Source: UBA6183 sp964603255 (GTDB taxonomy: Bacteria > Bacteroidota > Bacteroidia > UKL13-3). From it: DNA of 64,000 nt. The position numbers and the translations under genes are program-made. Shown piece after piece: positions 61,354-64,000 of the stretch. The notes under the pieces were generated by a model. It made no database searches, had not been told where the DNA came from, and saw only the letters and a list, made by a program, of their open reading frames with translations. The stretch lies in assembly GCA_964603255.1 (NCBI GenBank), contig CAZRVA010000001.1:19550-83549 (forward strand), written 5' to 3'. Every line of letters begins with the position of its first letter. Within the stretch, counting starts at the first letter, position 1.

Positions 61354-62483
61354 GTTTTAAACAAGCAATAGCTGCAACATTTATTTTATGTTATACCACT
61401 GCATTTGCGCAACAAAAAAACTTTGTATTGCGCACCATGGATTGGGGCTATAAAATTGTGCAAGGCGACTCGGCCAAGCCAAAAAAGAAATACTTGTTTA
61501 TTGTTCCTATTGTTTCTTACAAACCCGAAACACGTTGGCAATTGGGCGTTTCGGCCTCCCATTTTTTTAGGGCAAAAAATAACGACAGCATTACAAGGCC
61601 ATCTGTTGTTAGGTTAAATGTAAGTTATACGCAAAACAATCAACTTAGCATTAGGCCCATGTTTGAGGTGTTTACCACCAACAATAAATACAGTTTGCGC
61701 GGCTTGTTGCAATACAGTAATTTTATTGAAAACTATTGGGGCATTGGCAACAATACACCCGAAAGCAATAAGGAGTTATACCGTTTTAATCAATACAAAG
61801 CCAACATAAAAGCTACACGATTGATAAAAAAAGGCATATACCTGGGCTTACAGTTAGATTACGAAAACCTCTTTAACATTAAACACAATGCAGGAAGTTT
61901 AGTTCCTACATCGGGTGTAACAGGTATTAATGGTTATCATTATTTTGGTATTGGCCCTGTTTTTACTATTGATAACCGCAACCATATTTATTTTCCAACT
62001 AGAGGACATATTGTTGATATAGCCACATCCATCAAAAATAAACAAGCCGGTAGCAGCAGCACATTTAGTAACATTACTGTTGATGCAAGAAAATATTTTA
62101 AGCTGTGGAACGAAAATGTATTGGCTGTGCAAACTTATGCATCGTTTAATGATGGTGATATACCCTACCGTGCCATGGGAACTTTAGGTAACGAAAGTTA
62201 TTTTAGGGGATATTATTTTGGCCGGTACCGCGATAAACAAGAGTTGAGTATGCAGGCCGAGTTACGCAAACAAATTTGGGGACCCATTGGTATGGTTGCC
62301 TTTGCCGGCTTGGGTAATGTGGCCGATGTACCCAAAAACCTCCATCAAAATGTAAAACCTATGTATGGCATTGGATTAAGGGTAAAAGCCATACCTCGCG
62401 AAAAAATTAACTTTAGGATTGATTATGCCCGAGGACACAACGGTTTGCAGGCGTTTTATGTTACTTTAAATGAGGCATTTTAG
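61344..62483 (+). CDS. Omp85/BamA-like surface antigen (barrel without POTRA domains)
   Basis: 379 residues with signal peptide LGFKQAIAATFILCYTTAFAQ. The rest is barrel-like: WQLGVSASHFFRAKN, KYSLRGLLQYSNF, GPVFTIDNRNHIYFPTRGHIVDI, then the Omp85 lid/loop region GTLGNESYFRGYYFGRYRDKQ (R-G-F/Y-type motif) and a C-terminal strand NGLQAFYVTLNEAF ending in Phe. No POTRA repeats are present. It overlaps the DUF4421 gene, so both are probably one operon after asnS. Confidence 0.85.
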   Translation: MALGFKQAIAATFILCYTTAFAQQKNFVLRTMDWGYKIVQGDSAKPKKKYLFIVPIVSYKPETRWQLGVSASHFFRAKNNDSITRPSVVRLNVSYTQNNQLSIRPMFEVFTTNNKYSLRGLLQYSNFIENYWGIGNNTPESNKELYRFNQYKANIKATRLIKKGIYLGLQLDYENLFNIKHNAGSLVPTSGVTGINGYHYFGIGPVFTIDNRNHIYFPTRGHIVDIATSIKNKQAGSSSTFSNITVDARKYFKLWNENVLAVQTYASFNDGDIPYRAMGTLGNESYFRGYYFGRYRDKQELSMQAELRKQIWGPIGMVAFAGLGNVADVPKNLHQNVKPMYGIGLRVKAIPREKINFRIDYARGHNGLQAFYVTLNEAF

Positions 62484-62572
62484 CCATATGTAAATAGTTA
62501 CTTAAACTTATCTCAATACTTTGCTTTATCCATTCCTTTTTAGCACCTTTGCACACTTAAAATTTTCATTCT

Positions 62573-63583
62573 CTGAACAATATTATAGAAATAAAACCGC
62601 TGCTGGAAGCCGCTGTTAAACCGAACATAGTAATTACAACGCACCATAAACCCGATGCAGATGCTTTGGGTTCTTCGTTGGGGTTGTACAACTATTTACT
62701 ATTAAAAGGCATTAAACCTGTTGTGGTATCGCCTACAGATTATGGCGATTTTTTAAAGTGGATGCCAAACGAGCAAACTGTTATTGATTTTGAAGCAGAG
62801 CCAGATCACTCGGCAAGTTTAATTGCCCATGCTGATTTTATTTTTTGTCTTGATTTTAATGCACTAAAACGCATTAATCAAATGGGTGAATTGGTGGCAG
62901 CAAGCAGTGCAAAAAAGGTAATGATTGACCATCATTTGGAACCTGAAAATTTTGCCGCTTATCAATTACACAATACCCAACGCAGCAGTACTTGCGAGTT
63001 AATTTATGAAATGATTGATTTGTTTGGTGATGCTGATTTGGTGAATGAAGATATTGCCAACTGTTTGTACGCAGGTATTATGACAGATACCGCTTCGTTT
63101 AAACACGGAAGCACCTACCCAAGTACACACCGCGTAGCTGCGCAACTATTAGCCAAAGGTGCTAAACCCAATTTAATTTACGAACACATTTACGATAACT
63201 ACTCGTACGACAGAATGCGTTTTATTGGCTTTTGCTTAAATGAAAAAATGCAATTGTTACGCGAGTTCAATACGGCATTAATTTGTGTTACTGCCGAAGA
63301 ATTAAAACGCTACAACATTATAACCGGAGATACCGAAGGATTGGTAAACTATGGGCTAGCCATTAGAGGTATTAATTTTTCGGTGTTGATTGTTGATAGA
63401 ACCGTTGCACGTAAAATGAGTTTTAGAAGTAAAGGAAAGTTTCCGGCTAATGAGTTTGCAAAAACTTATTTTAATGGAGGCGGCCATTTTAACGCAGCAG
63501 GTGGCGAAAGCAAAGACGACATAGCAACTGTTGAAACAAAATTTAAAGAGGCACTTGTAGCCTACAAACATTTATTAGTTTAA
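62573..63583 (+). CDS. nrnA: DHH-family oligoribonuclease / pAp phosphatase, probable CTG start
   Basis: Degrades short oligonucleotides and 3'-phosphoadenosine 5'-phosphate. With the start at 62573 it has 336 residues: first motif THHKPDADALGSS (Asp28, Asp30), the LDFNALKRI motif, DHH at 119-121 and the DHHA1 glycine motif GGGHFNAAGG near the C-terminus. No ATG, GTG or TTG lies between the upstream in-frame stop (62558) and the conserved first motif; the next candidate, TTG at 62666, would delete it. CTG at 62573 gives (M)NNIIEIKPLLEA, the expected family N-terminus. ATT at 62582 is an alternative. Confidence 0.9.
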   Translation: MNNIIEIKPLLEAAVKPNIVITTHHKPDADALGSSLGLYNYLLLKGIKPVVVSPTDYGDFLKWMPNEQTVIDFEAEPDHSASLIAHADFIFCLDFNALKRINQMGELVAASSAKKVMIDHHLEPENFAAYQLHNTQRSSTCELIYEMIDLFGDADLVNEDIANCLYAGIMTDTASFKHGSTYPSTHRVAAQLLAKGAKPNLIYEHIYDNYSYDRMRFIGFCLNEKMQLLREFNTALICVTAEELKRYNIITGDTEGLVNYGLAIRGINFSVLIVDRTVARKMSFRSKGKFPANEFAKTYFNGGGHFNAAGGESKDDIATVETKFKEALVAYKHLLV

Positions 63584-63590
63584 CATAAAA

Positions 63591-64000
63591 ATGAAAAAGT
63601 CAATATACCTTTTAGCTGCTGTTGCAGCCTTATTTACCGTGGCATGCGGTGGATACAAAACAACCGAAAACGGTGTTAAATACCGTATTATTACTGATAA
63701 CACTGAAGGTCGTGCAGTTGATGGCGATTCGAACGCAGTGATGTACATGAACTACAAACTTGCAATCGAATCAACCGACTCTACTTTGGTTGAAACCTTT
63801 AGCAAAAACAGCCCGGTTTACATTCCTGTAAACGAACCAAACTTCCGCAAAGCATTTGAGTTATTAAGTGTTGGTGATAGTGCAGAGTTATTAATTAATG
63901 CAGATACTTTCTTTATGAATAGCTTTGGCCAAAGCAGACCGGCATTTATTAAAGAAGGCGATAACATTAAATTTATCGTAAAGATTGTTGACATCATGAA
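63591..64000 (+). CDS. FKBP-type peptidyl-prolyl isomerase-like lipoprotein (3' truncated)
   Basis: 136 complete codons before the window ends. Lipoprotein signal MKKSIYLLAAVAALFTVAC (lipid Cys19), then GGYKTTENGVKYRIITDN typical of FKBP lipoproteins, YMNYKLAIESTDSTLVETF in place of the usual VxVHYxGxLxDGxxFDSS, and FRKAFELLSVGDSAELLINADTFF with the AxxLLxxGDxxxxxIPxxxAY-like pattern. Several active-site aromatics of FKBP seem replaced, so it may be a GldI-like chaperone more than an isomerase. It starts 7 bases after nrnA. Confidence 0.8.
   Translation, partial: MKKSIYLLAAVAALFTVACGGYKTTENGVKYRIITDNTEGRAVDGDSNAVMYMNYKLAIESTDSTLVETFSKNSPVYIPVNEPNFRKAFELLSVGDSAELLINADTFFMNSFGQSRPAFIKEGDNIKFIVKIVDIM

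Noticed and set aside
1..64000. tRNA, rRNA, CRISPR arrays, intact insertion sequences or prophage genes
   Set aside because: No direct-repeat/spacer arrays, no transposase or integrase frames, and no cloverleaf-like or rRNA-like sequences were recognised anywhere in the window.

Overview
The window is about 64 kb of a low-GC, densely coded chromosome from a member of the Bacteroidota. The evidence is the gliding lipoprotein gene gldH, a secreted protein with a type IX secretion sorting tail, DUF4293, DUF3127 and DUF4421 proteins, a Bacteroidetes-type purM, a bacterial GGGP synthase, and promoters of the TTTG - about 19 nt - TAnnTTTG type. It looks like a free-living aerobic or microaerobic relative of the Chitinophagales/Sphingobacteriales/Flavobacteriales; I cannot fix the order. 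No rRNA, tRNA, CRISPR array, intact insertion sequence or prophage was seen.

Layout. 1-3.7 kb: end of recQ, kup and ywbE. 3.8-8.4 kb (minus): fadD-like ligase and a DUF4293-thiL-ruvX-def run. 8.5-14.5 kb (plus): thiolase, truA, ABC exporter, TPR protein, sucD. 14.6-16.3 kb (minus): a self-contained two-gene cassette of a HipA-like kinase and a DUF3037-like protein between two terminators. 16.5-19.8 kb (minus): adenosylcobalamin-dependent ribonucleotide reductase. 20.3-21.7 kb: pcrB and a SET-domain protein. 21.8-29.6 kb (minus): dihaem cytochrome c, glutaminyl-cyclase-like lipoprotein, cysS, DUF3127 protein, SpmA/SpmB-type membrane protein, type IX cargo. 29.7-33.4 kb (plus): phhB and a methionine operon (cystathionine gamma-synthase, hotdog thioesterase, homoserine dehydrogenase). 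33.5-39.7 kb (minus): purM and nucleotide-sugar genes galE, rfbB, rfbA, a SIS isomerase and a CpsB-type phosphatase. 39.8-48.1 kb (plus): polA, mscS, a predicted small RNA, a large TolB/outer-membrane-like protein and a GyrI-like protein. 48.1-52.6 kb: tdk, a linker-rich hypothetical protein, an orphan antitoxin, a secreted trypsin-like protease and a HEPN/zinc-ribbon protein (the most accessory-looking part). 53-56.3 kb (minus): holB-ricT-gldH. 56.5-57.2 kb: a small ORF and a highly structured repeat-like region. 57.3-64 kb: rpoN, asnS, two outer-membrane proteins, nrnA and an FKBP-like lipoprotein cut by the window edge.

The strongest unusual signal is the 450-base leader of the methionine operon. 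It carries two tandem short ORFs packed with Met, Cys and His codons, preceded by a good promoter and interleaved with perfect hairpins. It looks like a double leader-peptide sensor of methionine/cysteine supply rather than a SAM riboswitch. Other leads are a promoter-to-terminator structured RNA at 43.9-44.06 kb, a 144-nt nested palindrome at 57.0-57.2 kb, a terminator-like hairpin in the nrdJ leader, the HipA/DUF3037-like pair, the HEPN/zinc-ribbon protein, a probable CTG start for nrnA and possible leaderless polA and cysS transcripts. All functional calls come from reading the sequence; no database search was run.
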